From NCBI GenBank assembly GCA_016928305.1, contig JAFGKY010000052.1, forward strand, positions 1 to 43,479: a stretch of DNA of 43,479 nt. The letters run 5' to 3'. Source of the stretch: Bacteroidales bacterium. Its GTDB lineage: Bacteria; Bacteroidota; Bacteroidia; Bacteroidales; UBA10428. Below the pieces are notes generated by a model, which had not been told where the DNA came from, searched no databases, and saw only the letters and a program-made list of their open reading frames with translations. Below, one piece after another: positions 19,051 through 27,807 of the stretch (the first letter of the stretch is position 1; each line of letters opens with the position of its first letter). The position numbers and the translations under genes are program-made.

Positions 19051-20299
19051 ATCTTTCAAGAGAATACCTTTCACGAATAACCTGCTGATTGTTTCTAATT
19101 AAGTCCTGCCCGACAGGATTCAGAAAACCGCACAGGAAAGGATTGCATGCAATTATTTCCTTACCCTTGTCAGGCCTGAGCAATACATCTTTAATAATTC
19201 GTTGTTGGTGCTTCTGTTCAAGATCACTGAAATCTGTTTTTTCGCCGTTGAAAGTTACTATAAATCGGTCATATAGCAATGGAAACTGAATTCCATTTCG
19301 TTTCAGATCCGTTGTGCAAAATTCAATATTCCTGCCAATAACCGGAATTCCTGCCAGCCAGGGCTCCAGGAATGCCAGTCCGAAACCTTCCATAATGCTG
19401 GTGGTAACACAAAAATCGGATGCCGGCATCAGGTCATGAATATCAATCATCTCTCCGGCTTCAAAAACAACCGGCACGCCGTTCAGGCGACAAAATTTTT
19501 TCCAACGTAAATATTCAGGTATCTCAACCGGGTTTCGTGGAGGCTGTGTGATCAACCATGACGCCCGGTTTCTGAACAATACCGATAACAGTATGAACTC
19601 CCCTATGTTTTTCCTGCGGATAGCTCTTACAGGATACAGGCATATTTTGCCTATCGGTTCAAGATTCAGCTTATCGGTAACTGTATCCCTTGAAATACGG
19701 CCGGACGTTTCAATGGCAAAGCTGACAGGATTCGGCAACAGGCTTATTCTTACGGGATTAATTTCGTACGCTGTCAGCCTTTCAAAAGCATGTGCTGTCA
19801 GCACAATATAATGATAATTAAGAAACTGCGGATATAATACCCCCGTAAGGTCTTCCGTAAAATTATCCTGAATAATCCGTTTCAGAAAAGCATAGTTTCC
19901 GGGCCGGTCTTCAGCAAAATCATGACAATGGTTGATGATTTTTATGCCTCGTTTGGCCAGTTGGTATGCAGCTAATGTAAGTAAAGGATTTTTCCCCAGG
20001 TTAACATTATGCAGATGAAGAATTTCATTTTCACCGGCGATTTTTTCCAGCTGGAATTTGATTTTTTGAAAAGAAGATGATATTTGTTTATTGGTAATAC
20101 GCTCCGGCAGATATTGAAAAGTTTTTTCAACATGAACGGATGCATGCAATCCTTTAATATGTTCATCCGACCGGACATCGCCTGCGTGAACCGACAATGC
20201 ATAGTCTTTGTCGAAGCTATGCAATGCTGTGATCTGGTCTTCAATGATCCGGGTCACACCTCCGGGGTACATATGATAATGGATGATGGCGATGCGCAT
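19001..20299 (-). CDS. GT4-like glycosyltransferase
   Basis: This 432-residue protein begins MRIAIIHYHMYPGGVTRI, the usual N-terminal nucleotide-sugar transferase loop, and carries the C-terminal GT4 motif TTSIMEGFGLAFLEPWLAGIPVIGRN. No membrane segment is visible. It is the first gene of the minus-strand cluster and overlaps the HAD gene. It is not a close paralogue of the GT at 16,678-18,129, so the two probably act on different donors or acceptors. I infer a joint role in making a soluble glycoside, not cell-envelope polymer, because a phosphorylase and no flippase or polymerase accompany them. Confidence 0.8.
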   Translation of the reverse strand: MRIAIIHYHMYPGGVTRIIEDQITALHSFDKDYALSVHAGDVRSDEHIKGLHASVHVEKTFQYLPERITNKQISSSFQKIKFQLEKIAGENEILHLHNVNLGKNPLLTLAAYQLAKRGIKIINHCHDFAEDRPGNYAFLKRIIQDNFTEDLTGVLYPQFLNYHYIVLTAHAFERLTAYEINPVRISLLPNPVSFAIETSGRISRDTVTDKLNLEPIGKICLYPVRAIRRKNIGEFILLSVLFRNRASWLITQPPRNPVEIPEYLRWKKFCRLNGVPVVFEAGEMIDIHDLMPASDFCVTTSIMEGFGLAFLEPWLAGIPVIGRNIEFCTTDLKRNGIQFPLLYDRFIVTFNGEKTDFSDLEQKHQQRIIKDVLLRPDKGKEIIACNPFLCGFLNPVGQDLIRNNQQVIRERYSLERYGQQLHGIYKKLSGTT

Positions 20300-20770
20300 T
20301 GATCAGTAATCTGCTTAAGTTATTTTTTAACCCGAATAACTCACAAACACAGGATTACTGGTGTGAATTATTCTGATGACAAAGAAAAGCTAATATTTTA
20401 ATGCGCTCCGCTTTAAAATATAATCTTTTCTAAGTCGTGGTTAATCTGCATTATTATAATGCTTTAACAGAAACTTATTAATAATGCAGGTTAAATAAAT
20501 ATTTCAACATTTCTTATAATTATTCCAAAAAATTATTCCTGATCTTATTAAAAATTAATTTGTCAGTTCGTTAGTCAACCATTTACGAATGTATATTATT
20601 TCATATATTATTTTCGTGGATTTTTGGTAATATATTGTCAAAATTATTGTATTTTTAAACCCTTAAAAATCCTGATACATTCTTTATGCTTGTTTGAAGA
20701 AAATCCTGATTTTACATAGAACTTTTTTGATTTTTGCGTGTTTTATTCTTTAAACATTTTAATCTTAAGC
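20300..20770. other. AT-rich intergenic region with two hairpins
   Basis: This 471-base stretch separates divergent genes and contains no credible ORF. One long hairpin spans 20,383-20,431 (agaaaagctaatatttta closing over tgcgctccgct). A second spans 20,441-20,494 (ctgcattatta / taataatgcag). Both could be repeat relics or control elements. The remaining 270 bases are AT-rich with nothing I recognise. Confidence 0.55.
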
Positions 20771-21151
20771 ATGACCAAATTCCCAATTTCAAGATTCCTT
20801 TTTCTATCGCTGATGTTCTCCTTTGTTTCCTTAGCGATATCAGCGTCTTCTTTCGACAATACCATTCTCAAGCTGAATCCGGATTTCAAATTCAAGAGAT
20901 TCTCAAATGGTGCTGTGGAATTATCGGCTTTCCGGGATGGAAAAACCGTCAAACACGTTTTTACAGATTTGTATGCTGATCTTTTACTGGCGGCTTACCG
21001 AAAACAACGGGTGGGATTTATTTTGAATTCCCTTGCTAAAAAGTATGCCTGTTCTGAAGAAGAATGCCGCCGTGAAATTAAGCATGCATTGAATATCCTT
21101 GATGAATGGCAAATTATCCTTCGTGATGATCAGCTGGCAAGTATTCCTTAA
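20771..21151 (+). CDS. PqqD-like domain protein with an N-terminal export signal
   Basis: This 126-residue protein starts MTKFPISRFLFLSLMFSF and has a hydrophobic stretch ending SLAISA, which looks like a signal peptide or anchor. The rest matches the PqqD/RiPP-recognition winged-helix pattern: LNPDFKFKRFSNGAVELSAF, then TDLYADLLLAAYRKQRV, then a YACSEEECRREIKHALNILDEWQII tail. PqqD-type domains normally bind leader peptides in the cytosol, so an export signal is odd. No radical-SAM or precursor gene is nearby. An upstream ATG at 20738 would lengthen it by 11 residues; 20771 gives a normal signal. An intrinsic terminator follows. Confidence 0.65.
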   Translation: MTKFPISRFLFLSLMFSFVSLAISASSFDNTILKLNPDFKFKRFSNGAVELSAFRDGKTVKHVFTDLYADLLLAAYRKQRVGFILNSLAKKYACSEEECRREIKHALNILDEWQIILRDDQLASIP

Positions 21152-21165
21152 CCTGATGAAAAACT

Positions 21166-21195
21166 AAACCCCGGTTGTTCACCGGGGTTTTTTGT
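21166..21195 (+). terminator. Intrinsic terminator after the PqqD-like gene
   Basis: aaccccggt / accggggtt form a nine-pair stem over tgttc, followed by a run of six to seven T. It lies 14 bases after the stop codon at 21151. Confidence 0.9.
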
Positions 21196-21365
21196 TTCCG
21201 GTTTTTCGCAGAACCTCATTTCATTTGCCTGTTGCGCCTGTTACTGAACCCTTTTCATTCAAATGGTGAACGAATAGTTCTGACAGATAACCGGAAAGGA
21301 TTATTGCTTTTCAACCATAAGGATGATTTTTCCGGGAAAAGGTTGCGTGGAGAACGATCGGATTT

Positions 21366-22196
21366 TTAATCACATATTATCTTGTCAACATAAACTCTAC
21401 TGTTACAGTTGATTTTAAAAAGGTAGATACCCGGATCCAGCATATCTTTATGTATAATAACTTCTTCCGGAGAAATGTGCTGCTCATTCAGCCGGATTTC
21501 TTTCCCCATGATATTATACAGACGAAAATGCCTTATTTGTCCTTCATCAAGATGTATAACAACGGTATTTGCAGTATGTAAAACAGAAAGTCCCAATGAC
21601 CCGCTTCTTTCCCGGTCCCATTGAACCTGTTTGGCAGTGAAACCACATGCCTGAAACGCATGCAATACATTATAACGAATGCTATCCAGTAAATAATATA
21701 AACTGTCCCCGGGACATATTGTTGAACAACCGTCACGGTGTCCGGCTATGATCGGTAACGATGCATTGAGAATATGCGGGTACGTTCCTGCAGGATCAAG
21801 ACTATCCTTACCTGCCTTCCAGTTTATAAGTGAAATCAATGAAGCCAGCGCCTCAGCGGATGGACTGACATCCGTATAGGTACCCATAACACATATTCCC
21901 ATGGTTCCTGAATTATTTCCACAGAAGTGAGCACCAAGCACATTATCCTGTTCCAGGTAACCGGGGTCGCGTCCCTTAAATATTGTACCATCGGCTGCTA
22001 CGAGGTAGTTATACCCGATATCCGACCAACCACGGATTTCAGTATGGTAAATGTAAATATTCCGTACAATGCCTGTATAGTTTGTATCCAGATTTGAACC
22101 GGCTGAATGATGGATGATGATATTATGGACCGTGTTTTCGATGCGTTCATAATCAGGATCGGGAAGCCCTTCTCTCCAGGCTGACTGTTCAATCAT
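21366..22196 (-). CDS. Peptidoglycan amidase (PGRP/Amidase_2) part of a split gene, with a T9SS-type tail
   Basis: This 276-residue frame encodes an N-acetylmuramoyl-L-alanine amidase-like PGRP domain. IIHHSAGS gives the first zinc histidine, YNYLVAADGTIFKGR follows, and AGHRDGCSTICPG gives the second histidine and the cysteine ligand. A C-terminal segment of about 75 residues (RHFRLYNIMGKEI...LDPGIYLFKI) looks like a type IX secretion sorting domain. No signal peptide is present in this frame. The signal and first domain lie in the overlapping upstream frame, and removing one A from an A10 tract joins the two. The frame is therefore probably the C-terminal part of a 424-residue secreted amidase. 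Confidence 0.82.
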   Translation of the reverse strand: MIEQSAWREGLPDPDYERIENTVHNIIIHHSAGSNLDTNYTGIVRNIYIYHTEIRGWSDIGYNYLVAADGTIFKGRDPGYLEQDNVLGAHFCGNNSGTMGICVMGTYTDVSPSAEALASLISLINWKAGKDSLDPAGTYPHILNASLPIIAGHRDGCSTICPGDSLYYLLDSIRYNVLHAFQACGFTAKQVQWDRERSGSLGLSVLHTANTVVIHLDEGQIRHFRLYNIMGKEIRLNEQHISPEEVIIHKDMLDPGIYLFKINCNSRVYVDKIICD

Positions 22197-22641
22197 GCCG
22201 GGTTCGGCACAGCCTGAGTCTTTTTTTTTTGGAAGGTTTCACTTTCGGGCCTTCATCTTTCTTCTGCGCATTGATATAATAAAACTGAATATCACCCTGT
22301 ATCGGGCCCGGATAAAAAAGAAATGTCTGAATGGGCATGCTGAAAGTCAACAGATTGCTGAATTTTTTATTCTCTTCAACGCCACCTTCTTCTCCTTCCA
22401 TGAAGTAAAGTGTATCCTTGCCTGTCACCAGAAAGGAACCGTTAAAATCTTCCTTTTCTCCGATTTTCAGCAGTATGCCTGTCAGCAGATACCCTGTTTC
22501 GATAGTAAAAACCGTATCGCCGGTGTTTTTCTCAGCAGGCAGATGTTGGCTGAACTCCTGCACGGTGTAATGTTGCCCGTAAATACTCCCGGAAATAAAG
22601 CATATTACATACAATATCGTACCTGAAATTATCAGTCTCAT
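22189..22641 (-). CDS. N-terminal part of the split amidase gene
   Basis: This 150-residue frame begins with a signal peptide (MRLIISGTILYVICFISGSIYG) and continues with a region of unknown fold (FTIETGYLLTGILLKIGE...FYPGPIQGDIQFYYINAQ). It ends in basic residues created by the frame change after the poly-A tract, and overlaps the amidase frame by eight bases. The last 10-12 residues (RLRLCRTRHD) are probably not natural sequence. With the tract one base shorter, the reading would run KPSKKKDSGCAEPGM into the amidase. Confidence 0.75.
   Translation of the reverse strand: MRLIISGTILYVICFISGSIYGQHYTVQEFSQHLPAEKNTGDTVFTIETGYLLTGILLKIGEKEDFNGSFLVTGKDTLYFMEGEEGGVEENKKFSNLLTFSMPIQTFLFYPGPIQGDIQFYYINAQKKDEGPKVKPSKKKRLRLCRTRHD
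22221..22230 (-). other. A10 homopolymer (T10 on plus strand) at the frameshift
   Basis: Ten identical bases separate the signal-peptide frame from the amidase frame. The codons read TCC AAA AAA AAA A on the minus strand, and nine A bases would keep one open frame across the join. Possible explanations are a sequencing error, a phase-variable tract, or slippage during transcription or translation. Confidence 0.85.
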
Positions 22642-22763
22642 TTTAACAAATCATTTAATGACTAACGCAACCTTTTTCAATTTATTCTTTATCAATATTC
22701 GTAACGTGAAATTGTTTTCAATGATCATCGTTCGACGTATAAAGATAATAAAAAATTCCCACA

Positions 22764-23040
22764 CTGGCGCGCTTTTGCAAAGCGTGCTATGATTTGTATA
22801 ATCGTATTTAATAAATGCTAAAATGTCTGAGAAATATAAAGTTCATAACCCTGGAGACATGTGTTTCATAACATTAACAGTTGCAGATAGGAAGGAACAG
22901 ATTCCGGAAAAGTTTTCATTGGAAGCAGATAGAAATAGAAATTATTGTGGTATGAATGGATTGATTATGGTGGTAATGATTGAATAAATTGTATCACATA
23001 CCTGTCTGCCTAACAGGCAGGCTTTACAAAAGCGCGCGAA
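22764..23040. mobile_element. RAYT-type transposase relic with inverted ends
   Basis: Inverted ends of about 16 bp surround the region: cgcgcttttgcaaagc near 22,766-22,781 and gctttacaaaagcgcg near 23,021-23,036. Inside, an ATG at 22823 opens a frame resembling the N-terminus of REP-associated tyrosine transposases. A second small hairpin (cctgtctgcc/ggcagg) adjoins the right end. The original transposase body is missing, so the element is dead and can only have been moved in trans. Confidence 0.55.
22823..22987 (+). pseudogene. N-terminal fragment of a REP-associated tyrosine transposase (Y1-like)
   Basis: The 54-codon frame starts MSEKYKVHNPGDMCFITLTVAD, close to the usual beginning of Bacteroidetes RAYT/IS200-like proteins. 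After about residue 22 it no longer resembles the family and stops at codon 55, where a full transposase would have about 180 residues. The catalytic HUH and tyrosine motifs are absent. It is called a relic, not a small gene. Confidence 0.55.
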
Positions 23041-23059
23041 CGGGTTCAATTTCAATCAA

Positions 23060-24346
23060 TTAGTAATCTCTCAGACAGCGAATAGAAAAACCGAACTTCT
23101 TATTTTGGTTATACTTGGCAACACCACTGGAAATGTAATACATGTAACGGCTCCAGGCATCATGGTCATTATACACTGAAGAACTCCACCAGTAACCATA
23201 TTCTCCGATACTTAAAAAATTACCATTGTTGTCGGCACGAAAACCGCCCGGAAAAGCAGTAAAGCCTGTTTCGTTGGTTGCTCCGGTATTAGGAGCATTC
23301 CAATGTGTTGTATCTGTTTCTTTAAGTTTACCACCGGCAACACTCAGGCCACCTAAATAATCGGTTAACATGGTCCACTCGGCATCAGCAGGTACGTGCC
23401 AGCCTGCCGGGCATAAATTTCCGGTATTTACTGTGTACCAGTTGTATAATGCACCATACGAATTTTTATAGGTCATCGAATCATTATTATAATAACATCT
23501 GCCGGCAGTCGTCAATGACACCCATTCACTGTTTTCAGTCACCAAGGGTATTGGTGTTCCATCCCGGAATGTGGTTGTGCTCAGGTTTTCCGCCATCCAG
23601 ACCTGGGTTCCAATTTTTATCGTTTTGTAGATATTCATATCTATATCCAATAAAGTACCATAATTCCCGGCATCTAAAGATATTTGATTCAACGTATCAA
23701 TTTGAGCTTTTAATATATCCACATAAGCTTTCGTCGCTGCATCTGCCGAATCTATTGGTGCCGGAACCCTTATGGTTCCGGTAAAAGTTTTGTCGCCGGT
23801 AATGTCCTGGTCGCCCGAAATCGTAACCGCATCTGTGATTCCATATCCGGAAATTGTCGTAGGTTTATCGGATAAATCCGGGAAGCTGCCGCTGAACAGT
23901 GCAGGTTTATTTGTTAAATCCGAATAATCGCCACTGAATCCATTACCTGCGGTATTTGTATAGAAAGCATAAGGGACACTCAATAATTGACTCGTACCTG
24001 TTATACTATAATTTGTATCTCCCGTTGGGTCCGTTTCGGTTTTAATAAAATACGGTCCGTCTGCCCAGTCAATGGAATCAAAAGCTCCTGATAATACAGT
24101 ACCTCCGCCAATTTCAATTGTTAGCAGGCCATTTGTGTTTGTTGTTGAAGTATGGATTTCTTCATAAATTACAGAACCGGTCACTATGCCCTGCAAAATG
24201 CTGATTTTTATTCCTACCTCCTGGTTCGTCACCAAAGCCCCGCTTGCATCCCTTATAACGCACTGATAGCTCATTTTTTGAGGTGACTGGGCAGAAACAT
24301 CAGTGATCAACATAAAAATCAAAAACAGGATCAATAGCTTTTTCAT
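23060..24346 (-). CDS. Secreted protein with a Fibrobacter succinogenes major paralogous (FISUMP) domain
   Basis: This 428-residue protein has a signal peptide (MKKLLILFLIFMLITDVSA), an N-terminal region of about 200 residues shared with the neighbouring 1129-residue protein, and a C-terminal FISUMP domain from about residue 235. That domain is recognised by IKIGTQVWMAENLS, YGALYNWYTV, CPAGWHVPADAEW, GFTAFPGG, YWWSSS and FSIRCLRDY. The middle contains SDLTNKPALFSG and GITDAVTISGDQDITGDKTF repeats like those of phage tail fibres, suggesting a rod-like stalk. The protein is predicted to be exported and surface exposed; its ligand is unknown. It follows the larger paralogue by 71 bases on the same strand. 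Confidence 0.85.
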   Translation of the reverse strand: MKKLLILFLIFMLITDVSAQSPQKMSYQCVIRDASGALVTNQEVGIKISILQGIVTGSVIYEEIHTSTTNTNGLLTIEIGGGTVLSGAFDSIDWADGPYFIKTETDPTGDTNYSITGTSQLLSVPYAFYTNTAGNGFSGDYSDLTNKPALFSGSFPDLSDKPTTISGYGITDAVTISGDQDITGDKTFTGTIRVPAPIDSADAATKAYVDILKAQIDTLNQISLDAGNYGTLLDIDMNIYKTIKIGTQVWMAENLSTTTFRDGTPIPLVTENSEWVSLTTAGRCYYNNDSMTYKNSYGALYNWYTVNTGNLCPAGWHVPADAEWTMLTDYLGGLSVAGGKLKETDTTHWNAPNTGATNETGFTAFPGGFRADNNGNFLSIGEYGYWWSSSVYNDHDAWSRYMYYISSGVAKYNQNKKFGFSIRCLRDY

Positions 24347-24417
24347 AGTATGTTATCTTATTATATATCATAAGTTTCAAGGGCCATATTGCCGCAACCG
24401 GACTGATTTTTCCGTAT

Positions 24418-27400
24418 TCATTTCGCAGGCGGTGCCCGGTCGATGAAGAAATCCCGCACGGATGTTGCAGACATTGGTACCCATAGAATTTTGGTGTATG
24501 TACCATCGGTATCAACAATAATCCCCTGGCTGTACTCTTGTCCGTGATTCTGAATTACATTCAGTTTTGCATCCGACGTCCGGCTGTCCCATCGTTTAAT
24601 TACAAAGCACAGGTTCTCGATCGGATAATCCACGTGCCCGTTAATCCTGAAAGATAACTGTGCAGAATCCATCGTGAACACATAGGCTCTTTGAGCCGTA
24701 TCATACCCGTGGCTGATTCCACCGGAAACATTGCATACCGACGGGGGATAGATCCATGATCTGGCCAATCCTACAAGTGATTTCGCATCTTTGTTGGTAA
24801 TGCCTTCCAGTAAAATCTTTTCTTTTATGTGCACACTACTTTTCCAATATTCCAAATATACCGGCCAGCAAAGTTTGGAAATTGAGGTATGCGCCGCACG
24901 ATCGGAAAAGCTTACGCATCTCGTTTCGGATTTGATCTGTGCGGTGGGCCAATGGTTCCAGACAGGTGTCACTGCATACCACTGATGTTGTTCTTCCACC
25001 TTTGCTACAATTTCACCCCCATTGTATTTTTGTATTATGAACGGATCGTATTGCCCCGTAAAATGTATCATCTGTATGACTTTTCCTGCAAATTCAGGTT
25101 TAGGTGGAATCGTGTCAATGATCCAATTGTACGGAAAGGATTCACCGTAACAATTAACCAGGGTTATTATGGGTTCATCTTTCCCTACTATATTTTTAGG
25201 ATGCTGTCCTTCACTCAAAACAGCCATGTTTTCATTCCATTCATGCCAGGAATAAGGGGAAGAGGAATAACAGCGCATGCGCTTGGTGGCAACACCATCG
25301 GGGAAAATATAGTAATAACAGTCAACCATATCGCCCCAACCGGTTGTCGAATCATAAAAAGCCCATTGATGATTTTGATTTGCCAATCGGTAACGCCAAT
25401 GGACAACGACCCGCGCTAGTGTATTCTCAATGATCCTAACGTGAGAATTCCAACACCCTTTATCTGCAATAGGTTCACAATCGCCCGGAGCATCATCATT
25501 GTCATTCGGGTAAGGACGAAAATATTCACATTGGTTTCCAGGATCCCTGTCAGTCAGTCCAGTCTCAACAGATGCATTGGTATACCACTGGTTTGAATCA
25601 TTAACAATCATCGGAATATAACTTGCCCCGTGCCAGAACACATATCGGATTGGGATCGGAAGCTGATCAAATCCTATAACAACGTCGGTAAATGGACCAA
25701 AACGCCACATATTATCCCAGGTTTCATAATAAGGCAAAAGAGTGTGAATTGCTTTGAACTGATTATTAGTATTTGTATCCGGTAATTCCCGCTTCTGCAT
25801 GTTGGGATTATTTACTATCGCTTCACCGGGATTGAAATTTTGATAAGATGACTCAATCTGACCTGCATCTAATGCAACATTATATATTTTAACTTCATCA
25901 ATCAGCCCGTCGAAACCAAAATAACAACGAATTGAAAAGGGTTTGTTGAAGTCTTCAGTCGGGATCCTCATAATACCTGCCTTACCGATGCGAATATCAT
26001 CGTTCACGATGTTTACTCCAAGGTTTGCACAAGATCGGCAACCTATATTCCGTCCATTCAGGTAGAAACACATTCTTCCAAGTTCTTTTTCATAAGTCCC
26101 GGCCACATGGTACCATTTGAAAAGTGATATATGGTTTTCTCCGGCCCCAGTGTATGGAGGGACATCAAAAACCTCGATCTTATACAAGATATTACCAATT
26201 TTTACCCTGAATCCCATACAACCATGGCTGTCTACCCCGAGAAAATAACCATCATCATCCCCTTGTTGAACAATGGGTACCCAGTTCCACGGATATGCAC
26301 CAAGGGCAATCCAGGCTTCCAGCGTTAAGTCTCCATCTTTGATAATCGGCGCATGGGCAGCCGGTAACGAAACTACCGAGTTATAGCCGTCGAACTGCAG
26401 TGCCGTGCCGGAAACACCCTTTTTCCAAAGTGTCTTATGCCCCTGAACCACTGTACTTACATTGGAAACACAATCTTTTGCGCTGTCACCCACCGCTTCA
26501 TCGAACTTATACCATAGTACAGGTGCAACCACAGCAGAATCCCTAACAGGATTTCCATCTACAGAGAGAAGTACAACCGAATGACTTGGACCTATGCTGT
26601 CATTTTTATTTATACCTTCTGGAGTTAATTTCAGCGATTCTGTTGTCTGGTTGAGCGGATCATTCCAGTCATCGATTTTTTCAGTAGCCTGTTTAATGAC
26701 CCTGTTAATCAATCCGTCGGGAGTGATTGTGAAAACCTCGTCCACAAAATTCCGAGGATTCACACTGTCGTGCGGATTTCCTTCCTTAAAGAACGACAAG
26801 TACCGCCAGTGTATAATAACTTTTGACGCTGTGTTTTCAATTATCCTTACATGGGAATATGTGTTCACCCGGTCGGGCATGCTTCCTGTGCCATCGCCGG
26901 TACGAGTTACCTTTTCGGTAAAATTCCATTGACCGTAACTCGTTTTCCAGAAAGGCAGGTAGCTGTTCCCTCGCCAGAAAACCATCTGACCATCATCAAA
27001 TTTGGATAACCTCACAACAATATCGGGATAGTCCCCGGTACGCGAATATTCCTCCCAGGGTTGTACATTGGCGGGGTCAGTATAACGGGTATAATAAGCC
27101 TCTACATACCAGGCATCTGAATACAATTGATGCATAGCTTCAGCCTGTGCTATTAAAACATCCACATAGGCTTTCGTTGCTGCATCGGTTGCATCAACCG
27201 GCGTTGGAACCTTGATTGTTCCTGTAAAAGTCTTATTACCGTTGATGTCCTGGTCGCCGGTTATGCTAACAGCATCAGTGATCCCATATCCGGTAGTTGT
27301 CGTTGGTTTATCAGCTAAATCAGAAAAACTGCCGTTGAACAATTCGGGCTTATTTGTCAGATCATTATAATTACCACTGAATCCGTTGCCGGAAGTTTTT

Positions 27401-27807
27401 GCGTAGAAAGCATATGGCACACTCAATAACTGGCTCGTACTTGTAATAGTGTAGTTCGCGTCTCCCGCCGGGTCGGTTTCGGTTCTAATAAAATAGGGTC
27501 CGTTTTTCCAGTCAACAGAGTCAAAAATACCTGATATTACAGTACCTCCGCCTATTTCAACCGTAACCAGTCCGTTAGCATTAGTGACAGGAAAATGCCG
27601 TTCAACATAAACAGCAGCACCATCTGTCGAACCCTGAAAAATGCTTATTTGCATTCCGATGTTTGCATTGGTAACCAGCTGATCGCTGCTATTGCGCACC
27701 ACAGCCTGATAACTCATCTTTTCCGGTACCTGTGCCTCAGCCGGCCTGTGCAGGAATATACACGCGGCCACCGTTATGACTGTCAACAGGATTGAGGCTG
27801 GTTTCAT
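24418..27807 (-). CDS. Large secreted protein with a tail-fibre-like N-terminus, LamG domain and internal duplication
   Basis: This 1129-residue protein has a signal peptide (MKPASILLTVITVAACIFLH). Its N-terminal 200 residues closely parallel those of the 428-residue neighbour, including TNKPELF, GITDAV and DQDINGNKTFTGTI. A LamG/concanavalin-like domain occupies about residues 425-655, recognised by LWYKFDEAVGDSAKDCV and GTALQFDGYNSVVSLP at its start and DGLIDEVKIYNVAL near its end. Two copies of a motif flank it: VFWRGNSYLPFW...SHVRIIENTASKVIIHWRY before the LamG domain and VFWHGASYIPMI...SHVRIIENTLARVVVHWRY after it, so the flanks are an interrupted duplication. A carbohydrate-binding or adhesion role is likely; no catalytic motif was recognised. 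Confidence 0.8.
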   Translation of the reverse strand: MKPASILLTVITVAACIFLHRPAEAQVPEKMSYQAVVRNSSDQLVTNANIGMQISIFQGSTDGAAVYVERHFPVTNANGLVTVEIGGGTVISGIFDSVDWKNGPYFIRTETDPAGDANYTITSTSQLLSVPYAFYAKTSGNGFSGNYNDLTNKPELFNGSFSDLADKPTTTTGYGITDAVSITGDQDINGNKTFTGTIKVPTPVDATDAATKAYVDVLIAQAEAMHQLYSDAWYVEAYYTRYTDPANVQPWEEYSRTGDYPDIVVRLSKFDDGQMVFWRGNSYLPFWKTSYGQWNFTEKVTRTGDGTGSMPDRVNTYSHVRIIENTASKVIIHWRYLSFFKEGNPHDSVNPRNFVDEVFTITPDGLINRVIKQATEKIDDWNDPLNQTTESLKLTPEGINKNDSIGPSHSVVLLSVDGNPVRDSAVVAPVLWYKFDEAVGDSAKDCVSNVSTVVQGHKTLWKKGVSGTALQFDGYNSVVSLPAAHAPIIKDGDLTLEAWIALGAYPWNWVPIVQQGDDDGYFLGVDSHGCMGFRVKIGNILYKIEVFDVPPYTGAGENHISLFKWYHVAGTYEKELGRMCFYLNGRNIGCRSCANLGVNIVNDDIRIGKAGIMRIPTEDFNKPFSIRCYFGFDGLIDEVKIYNVALDAGQIESSYQNFNPGEAIVNNPNMQKRELPDTNTNNQFKAIHTLLPYYETWDNMWRFGPFTDVVIGFDQLPIPIRYVFWHGASYIPMIVNDSNQWYTNASVETGLTDRDPGNQCEYFRPYPNDNDDAPGDCEPIADKGCWNSHVRIIENTLARVVVHWRYRLANQNHQWAFYDSTTGWGDMVDCYYYIFPDGVATKRMRCYSSSPYSWHEWNENMAVLSEGQHPKNIVGKDEPIITLVNCYGESFPYNWIIDTIPPKPEFAGKVIQMIHFTGQYDPFIIQKYNGGEIVAKVEEQHQWYAVTPVWNHWPTAQIKSETRCVSFSDRAAHTSISKLCWPVYLEYWKSSVHIKEKILLEGITNKDAKSLVGLARSWIYPPSVCNVSGGISHGYDTAQRAYVFTMDSAQLSFRINGHVDYPIENLCFVIKRWDSRTSDAKLNVIQNHGQEYSQGIIVDTDGTYTKILWVPMSATSVRDFFIDRAPPAK

